Below, piece by piece: positions 11,622 to 22,299 of a stretch of 64,000 nt of DNA. The stretch spans positions 47,541,774-47,605,773 of the forward strand of contig JAPTYO010000001.1 of assembly GCA_036873135.1 (NCBI GenBank), given 5' to 3'. This stretch comes from Clarkia xantiana subsp. parviflora (lineage: Eukaryota > Streptophyta > Magnoliopsida > Myrtales > Onagraceae). The notes below the pieces were generated by a model that saw nothing but the letters and a program-made list of their open reading frames with translations, did no database searches and was not told the origin of the DNA. A program made the position numbers and the translations under genes. Numbering within the stretch: position 1 is the first letter of the stretch; each line of letters starts with the position of its first letter.

Positions 11622-12381
11622 TGATGGATATACGCATGATTCGGGCTCGGTCTTAATTATTCGGACCTCATACACGCGCAAGACCCTTTACGATTCCCCA
11701 ATTTCGAGCTAACCGGGGGAAACCGGGCAAGTCGCGAACTTGCCCAACATCCCCGGGGGGCTTACCCGGAATTCCGGGTAAGCTCAACACCCGGGGGGTG
11801 TCGCGTACACCCCCCATTTCGTCCCGAACGTATGGGAGACTCGATTTTTAACTAACTCCTATGTGTCCGAGACCTATGTTTCAAAGGCGCGCGCGTCTCG
11901 CTCGTGACAGCCGCCTGAGACGCGCGTCAGAGTCCTTTTTCCCAAAGCTCTCCCCTGCATCCCGGTTCACATTTCCACATCGAACCGGGTCAAAACCGGT
12001 TTACGGTCCAAGGTTGCCTATAAATAGCCACCTTGGGGGTAAACATTTTCAAGTCATTTTTAAGTCACTTTGGGTGAGAATGGGAAAAGCTCTGACCTCT
12101 CTCTAGAAAACCCTCTCTTTCTCTCTCTAGAAGCCGACTAATGTTGATCGTCGGAGCGAGCGCACCAAGCACCCCCCCCCCCTCTCCACGGGGACTGCTT
12201 GGTAATGCTCCTTTCGCAGGTGCAGACAGACGATCTTTCAGAGAGCCCAAAGGACTTACCGCCATTCAGAAGACGAAGCTAAGGCCCGCACGCGACTTTA
12301 GAGAACGGACTTGGCTCGTACCCAACCCGAAGACTTCGACGAGTTATTCAGCGGGCAACCCGCAATAACTTGGTCGAAACA
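11622..12381 (+). repeat. 3' LTR of Tat element
   Basis: Starts TGATGGATATAC and ends CGAAACA. It has one copy of the TTACCCGG palindromic module where the 5' LTR has two. I count five substitutions against the 5' LTR over about 758 shared bases. The TATA box is at 12029-12038. Confidence 0.93.
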
Positions 12382-13215
12382 ATTTTTTTGGCCGGTTCAC
12401 TTGAGGCTATTCAGTATTAAAAATATTATATTATTAAGGTAGTATTTCTAGTCTATAAGTTTATACATTATTATTATTATATAATTGTGCGTTAGGGTAC
12501 GTTTTTATAGATTAATAATTGTGCCGGTCCCAAAATTGTGTAGACTGTTAGACCAAATAAACGTTAACATCATCTATCATCTAGAAGTTTATAGTATATA
12601 CTATATAAGCAGTAAGCATATTAGAAAAAAAAATTATGTCCAACTAAAAACTAAACTATTATAGACTATAAGTCTAATTTCCTCCCTCCTTAAATAATAC
12701 TAAATCAACTCTTTAATTCTAATCGACAAACACCTTTACATACTATAAGTACTAACATCTAACAGTATTGTAGTTAAGTTTCGATGTCTTAGGTTTTACT
12801 TCAATGGTTTATCTTAATTTTGTTTTATTTTGCCAACGTGAGTTACCCTGACACTCTGGCAGAAATGTTTAATTTCTTTATTTAATAGAGGTTTTGACGT
12901 ATCGGGAAGATGCATGAATTTGAATCCTCATATATATATATTAATTAATTAAGCAAGATGACAACCTTATAGTCGGTCCTATCTGCCATCTGTGCCCTTA
13001 ATTAGGCATATTCTAAAACAAGTATTAAATAAATAATTAAGCGTCAACTCTATTGAATGTCCGTCTAAATAATAATTGGATGTTGAGAAATGCTACGGCA
13101 TGCGACAAATATATGCGATTGTCACGCGGACACTCCAACAATGCTAATTTCTTAAACTACTGGACTCATATATAATAAATATTAAATTATTTATTTTGTT
13201 TTTCAATGTTAGCCC
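12382..13215. other. AT-rich intergenic stretch
   Basis: No ORF, RNA gene or transposon end recognised between the Tat 3' LTR and the Tourist-like MITE. Confidence 0.5.
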
Positions 13216-13218
13216 TAA

Positions 13219-13633
13219 GAGATCCACATTGGTATTACGTAAAGACTACGTAAACGTGGGTCCTACATGTATATTTAAGTAAAGCAACAAAAACTATCTA
13301 CAGTGGTTTTACATAGCATTCCTTAAAGATGAGACCCACACGTAAATTTATGTTTTTACGTAAAGCATTCCTTAAATTTAAGTAATGCACTATGTATTAC
13401 GTAATCAATTTTTTATTATAAATTAATTCATTTTATAATTAATGCTAATATCTTATTGGTGATTGTTGGAAAATTTAATAATAAAATATATTTAAGAAAT
13501 ATGTTTAAGTAATACGATTGCAGAGAAAATATTTTTTACGTGTGTCTTAAATTTACGTATTACTTAAAGTGTACATAATGTCTACGTGGCAACTTTAAAG
13601 AATACAATTTATGTAAAACCATTGTGGATGCTC
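13219..13633 (+). mobile_element. Tourist-like MITE, copy 1
   Basis: 415 bp with terminal inverted repeats GAGATCCACATTGG and CCATTGTGGATGCTC, flanked on both sides by TAA (13216-13218 and 13634-13636). A three-base TWA duplication and this terminal sequence fit PIF/Harbinger-type MITEs. The interior shares GTGGGTCCTACATGT and TACGTAAAGCATTCCTTA with the inverted second copy at 41272-41855. No coding capacity. Confidence 0.88.
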
Positions 13634-13636
13634 TAA

Positions 13637-14650
13637 GTACCATAACGATTTTATCGGATCTCTTTAATATTATTAAATTAATTTCTTCCTTTTTAATAGT
13701 ATTCTTGTTTATTTAAAGAAATATAATTCTACTTATTAAATTATTATTTGTAAAAAAAAAAAACTAGCTATTTTTAAGGTTTAATATTTAAAAATTAATT
13801 AAATCTTCTTATCCAAAGTGTAGTATTGTGACACGTGACACAAACAACAATTATGAGTTTAAATTGCATCGGAAAAGTCAACGCTATTAAAAAATATTTT
13901 TGGAATTTTATTTTATATAAATCTATTAATTTAATTTAATTTACAATAGATTTTTTTAACAAAAATATTGTGACCAAAGATTCGTAACTTTTAATTATGG
14001 TACTCTGATTTACGAACTTTTTTTAATGTATAAAAGTAAATGTGAAAATATTCAGAATGTCATATGATCTCGTATATTTCTATCTTATTATATACATAAC
14101 GATTACAAATATATGTTCTTTTAAAATATTATATTAGTGATTTAACAAACCAATTTCCACGCAAAGCGTGATTTAACGATTTCATAACTTAAATTTTTAT
14201 ATGAGCAAAATTTCGCATATTGAGAAATTATTGACTAGTGTTCAATAATATATTCACTAGAGAAGTGACTCGCTCTATGCATGGAGCACTTATAAAATAA
14301 TTCATTCAAATTATTTTTATTTTATTTAATAAATATGTTTTAAACAAATATTATAGCATAAATACATACAATTGACTAAATATACAATAAAATTATACCT
14401 TTAGCAATTTTTATAATTATAAAATTATAATAAATATATATAAGTGAATATCAATCATTATTTTATACCTTTAGCAATTTTTTTTTTTTTTTTTTATATA
14501 TTCTTCAATTCATTATTGGACATAAAAACACTATTGAAAAAGAGAATAATTAAGAAGATTCAGTACCATTCGTCTTTAGGTGCTTAGGGCTGATATTGGA
14601 AAATAAAAGAAATAATTTAATATTAATTAAAACAGATCAAGTAGTTTGAT
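13637..14650. other. AT-rich intergenic stretch
   Basis: Strongly AT-rich with a T-run near 14480-14496. No gene or transposon protein seen. Confidence 0.5.
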
Positions 14651-15062
14651 AAAGGGTTAAAGGTACTTTTGGTGCCACATATTTGACCTGTGTAGGTTTT
14701 TGGTGCCATATGTTTTATTTTGTAGGCTTTTGGTGCCTTATGTTTGAGAGGTTGTATGTTTTTGGTATTTCCGTTAATCAACAGTTAGTTTGACCGTTAA
14801 ATACTTTTATTTGTTCAATTTAGTCCTCAAATTTATATTTCTAAAATTTAATATTTACAATTTAGTCCCTATTGTTTGCTCAAGTCATCGTCCAAGGCCG
14901 CCGACCACCACCCACCACCTCCAAAGCCGCCGACCGCCACAAAACGGGCTGGCCACTACCCCACGGCACCGGCCACCATCGCTTTGGGCCAAAAACCATC
15001 TCAATTGGTGGTGGCCGGCCCCAATTGGTGGTGGCCACCTCAATTGGGGCCGTAGCCTTGTC
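14651..15062 (+). mobile_element. Half of a fold-back (MULE-like) element
   Basis: Begins GGGTTAAAGGTACTTTTGGTG and continues with TTTTTGGTGCC, GACCGTTAAATAC and GTTCAATTTAGTCC phrases. These are the same phrases as the complete palindromic elements at 18923-19498 and 63345-63868. A GC-rich inner part with AATTGGTGGTGGCC repeats could be the loop. No matching right end follows, so it appears truncated. Confidence 0.55.
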
Positions 15063-15599
15063 GTATGGCATATCTGTAATTTATCACATCTTAACCTTCC
15101 ACAGAAAAATGTATTTTTTTAATACTTAATATTTAAATTGTATTTTTTTTTTGGTAACGAAGCCTTTTAATAATAAGAAGGAACACAAAATTGTGTATCA
15201 TAAACGTGAAAATATAGAACTCTCTTGAATAAAACCCATAATTTTTTCAGGGCTCAAATTCATGAACATATACAATTATTTTTGTTTATATTGAGGAATG
15301 ATATTAATTAACTAATTGCAAGCACATGCATATACGCTTCTTTAGGTGAGACCTATGGTTGGTTATTAGTCACCATTAATTATATTGGTACCCTTCTTCC
15401 ATTAATTAATTGACGAGATAAATAAATAACAGAATTCCTCCTTACAAAATACAAACAACAGACACGACCACGAGCACACATGCACCACCTTGTTTTGAGA
15501 CAGTGAAACCCTAAGAAAACATTTATAAATTAACCATATACGTACTCTCATATACTATACCTAATTTAAGACACAAGCATATATTTAGACACGCATCCT
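15063..15599. other. 3' flank of SABATH gene A
   Basis: Intergenic, AT-rich. It presumably holds the polyadenylation region of the minus-strand gene; no coding or repeat feature recognised. Confidence 0.45.
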
Positions 15600-17439
15600 T
15601 CATTCTCGGACCGTCCGTTCTGATCTTCGAACAAGAGACACGACAACATTGATGAACTTGGTCTTGTTTTTTTCCATATGGTCCAGTATGAGTAACTTGT
15701 ACCTACGAAACACATCTTCAATAATATTGTCTTCGTCATCACCAAAATGGTCACGCAACATCGGCTCAGCCACAGCTCTCATGCACCTGGCCACACTGTA
15801 CCCTTCTTCCCTTCCAAAACCGCCATTGTTATCATAGCGGCCACTCCAGCTCACTTCTGAAGCCTCCAAATGCTCAATGGAGAAAGACCCTTCTTCTAAA
15901 ACCTCCGCTTTTACTTCTGCTGGAGAGGGTGTGTATTGTGGAATGTTAAAGCTGTTCATCTTCTCTTCCTCTATTAACCCCTGCAATATATACAATTATT
16001 AGTTACTAGGGTTCTACCAATTTAGCTACTGGAGTTTGTATAGTTCAACTATTGATTTTAGAACAGTTGATTAAGTGGTCCATCAAAAAATTTCGCCCTG
16101 TATCAAACAACGTAAATTCGAATTTTCGTAGTACCAAGTTAAACCTTATTTAATTAAAGAGTTCCACCTGACAAGCTCTTTCAAAATGTTTCAGCCCAGA
16201 AAATTAATGTCGGCTTCATATATGACAAGATTAAAGTTTTACGACAGTTGGGTTAAACGACGAGTCTTACCTCAATAACCATCTCATTGAGAGCCATAGC
16301 CAATAGTTCCCAGATCATGCAACATTCGTTGCTAGCTCGATCCTCACTTCGTCTTCCTAGAATCGTTAGCACCATGCGTCCACCTGGAACCAGTTCCTGC
16401 TCTCGACACTTCAAAAACATGGTAAAGTCGTCCTTGAATTGCTTGTAGTATGCATCTAGAACTCTCTGGGGGCTAGTACTAGCCATGTATATATTCCCCT
16501 TGTTACCTTCTATTCCTCGGGGAACCTTAAAAAAACATAAAACACAATTTAAGTACTAGCTAGTTAGTACTATATTGTCAAGAATAATTAAAACATCCAT
16601 ACACCTTAACCATCTGTTCTCATTAATTCGAACTTGTGATGAAAAGTTTTCAGCATGCTCTTATTAAAAACTGATGTAGACAAACCACCTTTATGTGGCC
16701 CTTTAAGGAGTTTTTTTTTAAACATTTTAAATGGCTTCACCAGATCAGTTACAGTCACACTATTACCCATTTAATTCCTTTATATATTGAAGAGAATGAA
16801 GAACAAGAGGAAGTAATGGTTAGTTAGATAGTCACCTGAGATAGCCACATAAGACTGTAAGAAGAGTGAACAAAGTGTAGGGTGTTTCTAGGAAAAAGCC
16901 TTCCATAGAAAGAACCCGGAACGCCAGTAAAGAAGCAGCTCCCCTGGGTTTTGGGTAAAGACCTAAAGATGGTGTTAAAATCATTCCCAGGAAGATCATT
17001 TAGGAAAACTTGGTACTCCGGTGGAGTTTTTCCCTTCTTCTTACACAGTTTATCTACAACTTTGATCAGCTCGGTGACTGCAAACAACGTGTTTGGTCCC
17101 GACGAGCACCCCAAGTCGGCTATGGCTAGTCTTGTCGTCACTGCCCCGAGGCTCCCGGAGTAGAGCGCGGTGATGGCTTCCTCGGTTATCGGTTTCGTCA
17201 TGGAAATCACATTCTTCTGCTCAAAATACATCATTCATATATGCATGGATTAATTATGGATATATACACAATGATACAAAATCCGAGTTCAAAAATATGG
17301 ATCATAGTCCATAGAGATGCTAAAATTTTCTTAACGAATTTATTGGTGTGAGTGAGTAAGGTACCTGAAGCAAAGAGTTGTTGCCATAGCTAGTTTCTCC
17401 GGCTCCACCATTCATGTGAAGAACTTGGGTTACATCCAT
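15600..17439 (-). CDS. SABATH carboxyl methyltransferase A, SAMT-like
   Basis: Four exons: 17439-17365, 17216-16836, 16525-16271 and 15980-15600. Each junction is GT...AG in phase 0, giving 363 residues, the usual SABATH length. The enzyme should transfer methyl from S-adenosylmethionine to the carboxyl of a small acid in the cytosol. Family marks in order: VLHMNGGAGETSYGNNSLLQ at the N terminus, the SAM-binding IADLGCSSGPNTLFAV, LNDLPGNDFNTIF, and GSFYGRLFPRNTLHFVHS followed by SSYSLMWLSQVP. The residues that line the salicylate pocket in SAMT (Gln at the end of exon 1, Met-Trp in SLMWLS, Ile-Trp in CCMIWELL, Met in ARCMRA) are all present, so salicylate or benzoate is the best guess. A few residues are missing after FRSLP relative to copies B and C. 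A TATA box sits about 100 bases upstream. Confidence 0.93.
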
Positions 17440-17536
17440 TGTGCCTTCTTGAACTAATGGACAAAGTTTTTCAGTATTCTAAAGTTTGTATAGAAGTATT
17501 GTGAATGGAGATGTGTTGCTCTGAAATTGGTTCTCC

Positions 17537-17544
17537 ATTTATAG
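17537..17544 (-). promoter_or_regulatory. TATA box of SABATH A
   Basis: CTATAAAT on the minus strand, about 100 bases before the ATG at 17439. The spacing leaves room for a short leader. Confidence 0.6.
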
Positions 17545-18910
17545 GAGTTGCTATAGCCTGCCAAATTTTTGTGGTTGTCTATGTAATTGTTAATTTATTT
17601 AGAGAAGAAGAAGAGAACAACCATTTGCTCATGGGAGACAGACATTACATGTTTTTTTTGGTAAGTAGCTACATCTTTAGTTAATGCTCATGAAAGAGAC
17701 TATACATGCAGCTTGTTCATTTCATATTCGGTTTTTTTTGCCACTATTTCACATTCGGTTTTTAAAAATACTTGTATTAGGGGCCTCCTAAATGAGGAGA
17801 AAATAGAGACTAATTAAGTGATGTCATGTCAGCATTCATCTTAAATTTTTGTTGGGGTACATTAAATCTAATCTATGTAATTATTTTTCTAGCTTTTACT
17901 TCTATTTTTGCTTGTTCAAATTTTAATTTTAATTAACTTTTTTATCCTCTTAATTAATTTAATTTATCAAATATTTATACAAATAGTTCTATGATTTTTT
18001 TAATATATAATATTTACATAATAATCCAGTTGATTATAATATAATAACACGTGTCGACTCATTTATCATTTAGGATTTACCCTGCTAAAATTGTTCACCT
18101 ATTTAATAGGTATTTAGAATTGAAAAGATACAACTATTTAAACACATTTTCCCTATAGGGTTCACCCGGCCCAATAGGGTTTTAGAAAAAAACCACTATA
18201 AATTATCATATATTATAACTGACTCGGTATAAATATAACGTTCTTATTTAATAAGTCGGATAAGAATACGTGCTAACAAACAAGAAATATATATATTTTT
18301 TAGTAAGAAAAATTATATATATATATATATAATTAGAGTTATAAAAAAAAATTAGCCCAAAGAAATGGATACATAAATAAATATGTAAGAGAATCACATG
18401 TAGTACACTCTACAAAAAAAATATGAAAAATGCTGATGTGTCACTTTGTAATTGGCCTCTATTTTCTTACATTTTAAGGGGCATCCATCCTAACCATATG
18501 TGCTCTCTTTTTTAAATGGCAACCCACCGGTTGAAATATTGTTGATTAAATTATTTTTCTATTAATAGAACATGTTGTTTGTTGAAATTTCAGTTTCCTT
18601 CATTAATTTTACATTCTTTCAAACATAAATTTACATTTCCGATAAAAAAAAATGCATCATTTCCTCTAAAGGTTTTCATTTTTAATTATTACAAGAAAAA
18701 TATTATAATTGGTTTTACTTTTACATAATAGATTATTTGATCCCATTATAATATTAGACGCATTCTGTGTTTTAATACTTTTATTAAAATTTTCATTTAG
18801 TTGAAATCTTTTATTTTTGTGTGTTAAAGATCGCTTACAGACATGTTACGTAAAATATAAAAAGTGCATCATATTCTCATCCATAAGAAGGTGTGTACCT
18901 CTTACTTGCA
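17545..18910. other. Upstream intergenic region of SABATH A
   Basis: AT-rich, no gene. At about 18155-18195 there is a short piece (AGGGTTCACCCGGCC and AGGGTTTTAGAAAA) related to the fold-back element at 31449-31663, probably a decayed copy. Confidence 0.5.
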
Positions 18911-18922
18911 CCTTTATATTTT

Positions 18923-19498
18923 GGGATTAAGTACCTTTTCATACCACTTCTTTGCACAGAATCCACTTTTGGTACCACTTCTATTTTTTTGTATACTTTT
19001 AGTACCAATGTTTTCAACTTTGTATCCTTTTGGTACCACCGTTAACTTTCCGTCCAAATTGGCCGTTAAGTGGCATGTGCCATGCACGTGACCGCCCTAA
19101 ACTTTTGAATTTGTTTCAATTTAGTCCATCTAATGCATCCCTAACTTTTAATTTGTTCAATTTAGCCCTAAAATTTCCAAATCGAACCCTTGACCCAGCT
19201 GGCTAGGTCCGGCTAGGTCAATTTGGGTCAAGGGTTCGATTTGGAAATTTTAGGGCTAAATTGAACAAATTAAAAGTTAGGGATGCATTAGATGGACTAA
19301 ATTGAAACAAATTCAAAAGTTTAGGGCGGTCACGTGCATGGCACATGCCACTTAACGGTCAATTTGGACGGAAAGTTAACGGTGGTACCAAAAGGATACA
19401 AAGTTGAAAACATTGGTACCAAAAGTATACAAAAAAATAGAAGTGGTACCAAAAGTGGATTCTGTGCAAAGAAGTGGTATGAAAATGTACTTAATCCC
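18923..19498. mobile_element. Palindromic MULE-like fold-back element
   Basis: 576 bp, almost a perfect inverted repeat over its whole length. Ends are GGGATTAAGTAC and GTACTTAATCCC, with a centre around CTAGGTCCGGCTAGG near 19205. It is flanked by an exact nine-base direct repeat, TTATATTTT (18914-18922 and 19499-19507), the duplication size of Mutator-like elements. Related palindromes lie at 44150-44673 and 63345-63868. No protein; a transcript would fold into a long hairpin. Confidence 0.9.
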
Positions 19499-19835
19499 TT
19501 ATATTTTTATTATATTTTTATTAGTAAAAATATATTACATTCTTATACTTTTGCGTAATGGATGATTTTATCTCTACTATATTTTTAGATACATTTTATG
19601 TCTTAAATACTATTACTATTTTATTTAGTTGAAATCCTTTAATTTTCTTTTTTTTCAGATCGCTTAACTGACACGTTACGTAAGCTGTTAATTAACTTGT
19701 CAATCTAATATACCTATTAATTTGAGTCACCCCCAGCAAATGACGACATGTATTCAATCTGTGTGGATTGCTAGTAAATATTATTTTTACATCCATGGAT
19801 ATATTACTTAACAACTCATATAAGGTATCAAAATA

Positions 19836-20860
19836 CACTACAAGAAAACATGGTATCAGCAACTGACGGTATGTAGAAAAACTGTTGGGAAAATCCTTCA
19901 ATAACAAAATTTCCAACGGATCGTCCGTCTCTGATTTTGGATATAAGGATACAATTACGGAATAAAATCTAGGTACATGCTTGTAAACAAATTACGCAGC
20001 GAATAAGAACACATACAAGTTTTGCTATCCGCAGCCCAAGAACGTCACGAGGGAGTTCACGATCTGCCGGACGGTGTTCTGCGGGAACCCTTGTTGAAGA
20101 GCAATCCACATGCAATGGTGTCCACAGCAAAGCCTCTTCAATCCGGTTGATGAGATGGATCTATGGGGTGAATTGCCTTAGCGAAATCCGACACCTTCTT
20201 ACGTGACTTGAGGTTCAGCCGAAACACTATAAAATAGGGAGAGGGATTTCTTGTGTCACAACTAAAATGGAGAGTGTGATTAACTACAAAATAATCTCTA
20301 ACACCTCTTATTTATAAGAGGTGGTGAACAAAACCCCTAGGGCTTGCTCACCAAGTTTCGACCGCACCACATAATGGGGGAGGCCCAATTTTGGGCATCG
20401 TATGGTCCATTGAGATTTTGGCCTAACCTAAAATCCCTAATGTGACATACCCCAATTATGCTTAGGATGTTGGACTTATATTAACGGACCCCCTATTACT
20501 GCGGCCCATTTACTCCAAATGCCAACATCTGATACCCCGCTGGTAATTTTTTTACCAACCTGCTCTATTTTTGTTGAAAATTTCCAACAGAATCTGGTTG
20601 GAAAATCTGTTGGAAACGACTTTTGTTTGGCTAGTCAATTTTTCAATGGAGTCTTATCTGTTACAAATATCCATTTCGTCGCGGAAGACTCTCCAACTAG
20701 GAAATCTATTACGTCGCCGAATAGTCTTCGACGATGAAAACTTTTACGCCGCCGATTGGTCTTCGACGACAAAATAGATTAAGTCGCCGAAGACTATTCG
20801 GCGAAGAAAATTATTACATCGCCGAAGACTATTTGGCGACGTAATCCATTTCTTCTTGTA
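19836..20860. mobile_element. Small non-autonomous CACTA element
   Basis: Starts CACTACAAGAAAACATGG; the right end TTTCTTCTTGTA is an imperfect inverse that lacks the final AGTG. Subterminal repeats GTCGCCGAAGACTATT and its variants occur several times at 20675-20845. No transposase. It is split by an LTR-sized insertion at 19936-20527. The right boundary and target duplication are uncertain. Confidence 0.7.
19936..20527 (-). mobile_element. LTR-like insertion inside the small CACTA element
   Basis: 592 bp flanked by a direct repeat TCTGAT (19930-19935 and 20528-20533). On the minus strand it starts TGTTGGCATTTGGAG, typical of LTRs. No internal coding region, so a solo LTR is likely. The inner edge ends CCAAAA rather than CA, which leaves the boundary open by a few bases. 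Confidence 0.6.
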
Positions 20861-20869
20861 TAAGAGGGT

Positions 20870-21110
20870 AAATTAACGCTAATCAATTTGGTTTTTTAGG
20901 GATTAAATTGCAAAAAATAAAGGTTAGATAAATAAATTAGAGGACTAAATTGAATAAAATAAAAGTTTTTAACGGTCAAACTTGACAGTTGACTAACAGA
21001 TGCACCAAAAGTTTATAAATATAAACATATAATAACAAAGGCCTACAAAAAAAAAAAAATATGGCACCAAAGTCAGTTTTGGCGAAACATATAACACTAA
21101 AAGAATTAAA
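20870..21110 (-). mobile_element. Right half of a fold-back element
   Basis: Carries GGACTAAATTGAATAAA, AACGGTCAAACTTGACAG, GATGCACCAAAAG and GGCACCAAAG, the inverse of phrases in the half-element at 14651-15062. No partner end next to it. It is either a truncated copy or the far end of a split pair. Confidence 0.45.
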
Positions 21111-21149
21111 TTTTTTGGCACAAAAATTCAATGATTTTTTTTGCTACAA

Positions 21150-21300
21150 AAATGAATGAGCTCGTAAGTTTATGCTTTCTTACTCACTGCCTTGGTTTTT
21201 ATTTTTTATTTTTTTATTTTTTTTTAAACTTAGTGAACAACCATCGTATGTGCTGGCTTCCGTCAACGTAGCCCCACAAACTATCTAGTATAGTCAAAAT
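21150..21300. repeat. Diverged repeat pair with 26225-26350
   Basis: Both segments share AATGAATGAGCT, AACTTAGTGAACAACCA-like text, CAGTCAACGTA and CCCCA before CTAGTATA. This is an old dispersed repeat of about 130-150 bp in the same orientation; identity unknown. Confidence 0.5.
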
Positions 21301-22299
21301 GGCGATCCCTTAAATCCAGATTTACTCGCATCCTCTTATATTGTTTGACGTACTATGTGAGTCAGAGGGAACCTAACAATTTAATTTACTTTAAAGAAAA
21401 CCGCCGAATGTAATTCAAACTTAAAATTTCAAAGCTAAACCATATATATTATATATACCACTACAAGTGGTCCTAGATCTGTACCGTTCGTGAAAAGGAA
21501 CTCTATATTTACCACTAATTGGGTACTTTGTTAATTTCAATGGATTATACTAATCATGTGTCAATATTACTTAATATGTTTTGATAGGACTTACCAAAAA
21601 AATATCTATTAGAGTTATTTTTAGCAACGATCTATTTTAATAATATGGCTTCTTTAGTTTGCTATCCAAAATGAAGACTTCCACCGGCCAGTTCAAATTG
21701 ATGACCAGTATATTATTGGAAAACGTGTATCACGCTAGCAGATATTCAGTATCTTGTCGACATAAAGGAACTAGAAATGGACAATTGCCCCAGTTCTCTC
21801 TCTCTCTCTCTTAATATAGAATTGGAAGCTACGTAAATGGCTAACTGCCACATGAATCATTCGAAGCTAATGAAATTGGAGTGTAAAGTACCTTCAATAA
21901 TGTCCAACACATCCTAACTCGACAACCTAGGACAAGTCGTAGGTTGACAGAAGGCCCAAACAAACCGTCATAGTTGTATTATTGGCAACGGATACAACTC
22001 TTCTAACCATTACGGATCTAGAAATTATATAATGGGATGCACTTTGTAAACAGGGGTGTATACACATTAAAATTTAATAAGTAATACTATCTATAGATTA
22101 CTCTACAGTTATTATTTATAAATTTTCACGTTGTTAATAACATATTGAAAATTATATTTTCACACTAGTTGACATACTTGAAAAATCATATATTCAAAGG
22201 TTATTTTAATCAATCTTTCTAATTAATGAATATACCGAAAGAAATACGTTATATCACTTCTATTTAAAAAGTCTGAGTTATCCAAATAAATCGTCCAAA
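21301..22299. other. Intergenic stretch
   Basis: AT-rich, with a CT microsatellite near 21797-21811. I see no gene; the 5' end of the Helitron candidate may lie in or just after this stretch. Confidence 0.4.

Larger units (their letters stand above)
1401..12381 (+). mobile_element. Tat-lineage Ty3/gypsy LTR retrotransposon
   Basis: A nearly complete element of about 11 kb. In order: 5' LTR, tRNA-type primer site, pol without gag, a 131-bp tandem repeat, a gene on the opposite strand, a long non-coding 3' part, a polypurine tract and the 3' LTR. Pol carries two RNase H domains and no chromodomain, which is the hallmark of the Tat/Ogre/Retand branch. Only five substitutions, one roughly 31-bp indel and one C-run change separate the LTRs, so insertion is recent. 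The target duplication is unclear: both flanks are T-runs (ATTTTT at 1397-1402 and 12382-12387), and the first two bases of the left LTR (TG) appear to be lost. Pol is interrupted by one stop, so the copy is not autonomous. Confidence 0.93.

Noticed and set aside
14880..15122. Pro/His-rich overlapping ORFs on both strands
   Set aside because: They fall in the GC-rich loop of a fold-back element and have no domain.
15649..15837. Plus-strand ORFs opposite SABATH exons (also 37579-37821, 39601-39819 and 45740-45958)
   Set aside because: They are mirror frames of the conserved methyltransferase exons and recur only because the exons are duplicated.
19334..19558. Plus-strand ORF across a palindrome
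   Set aside because: It lies in the right arm of the fold-back element and matches the left arm in reverse; not a gene.
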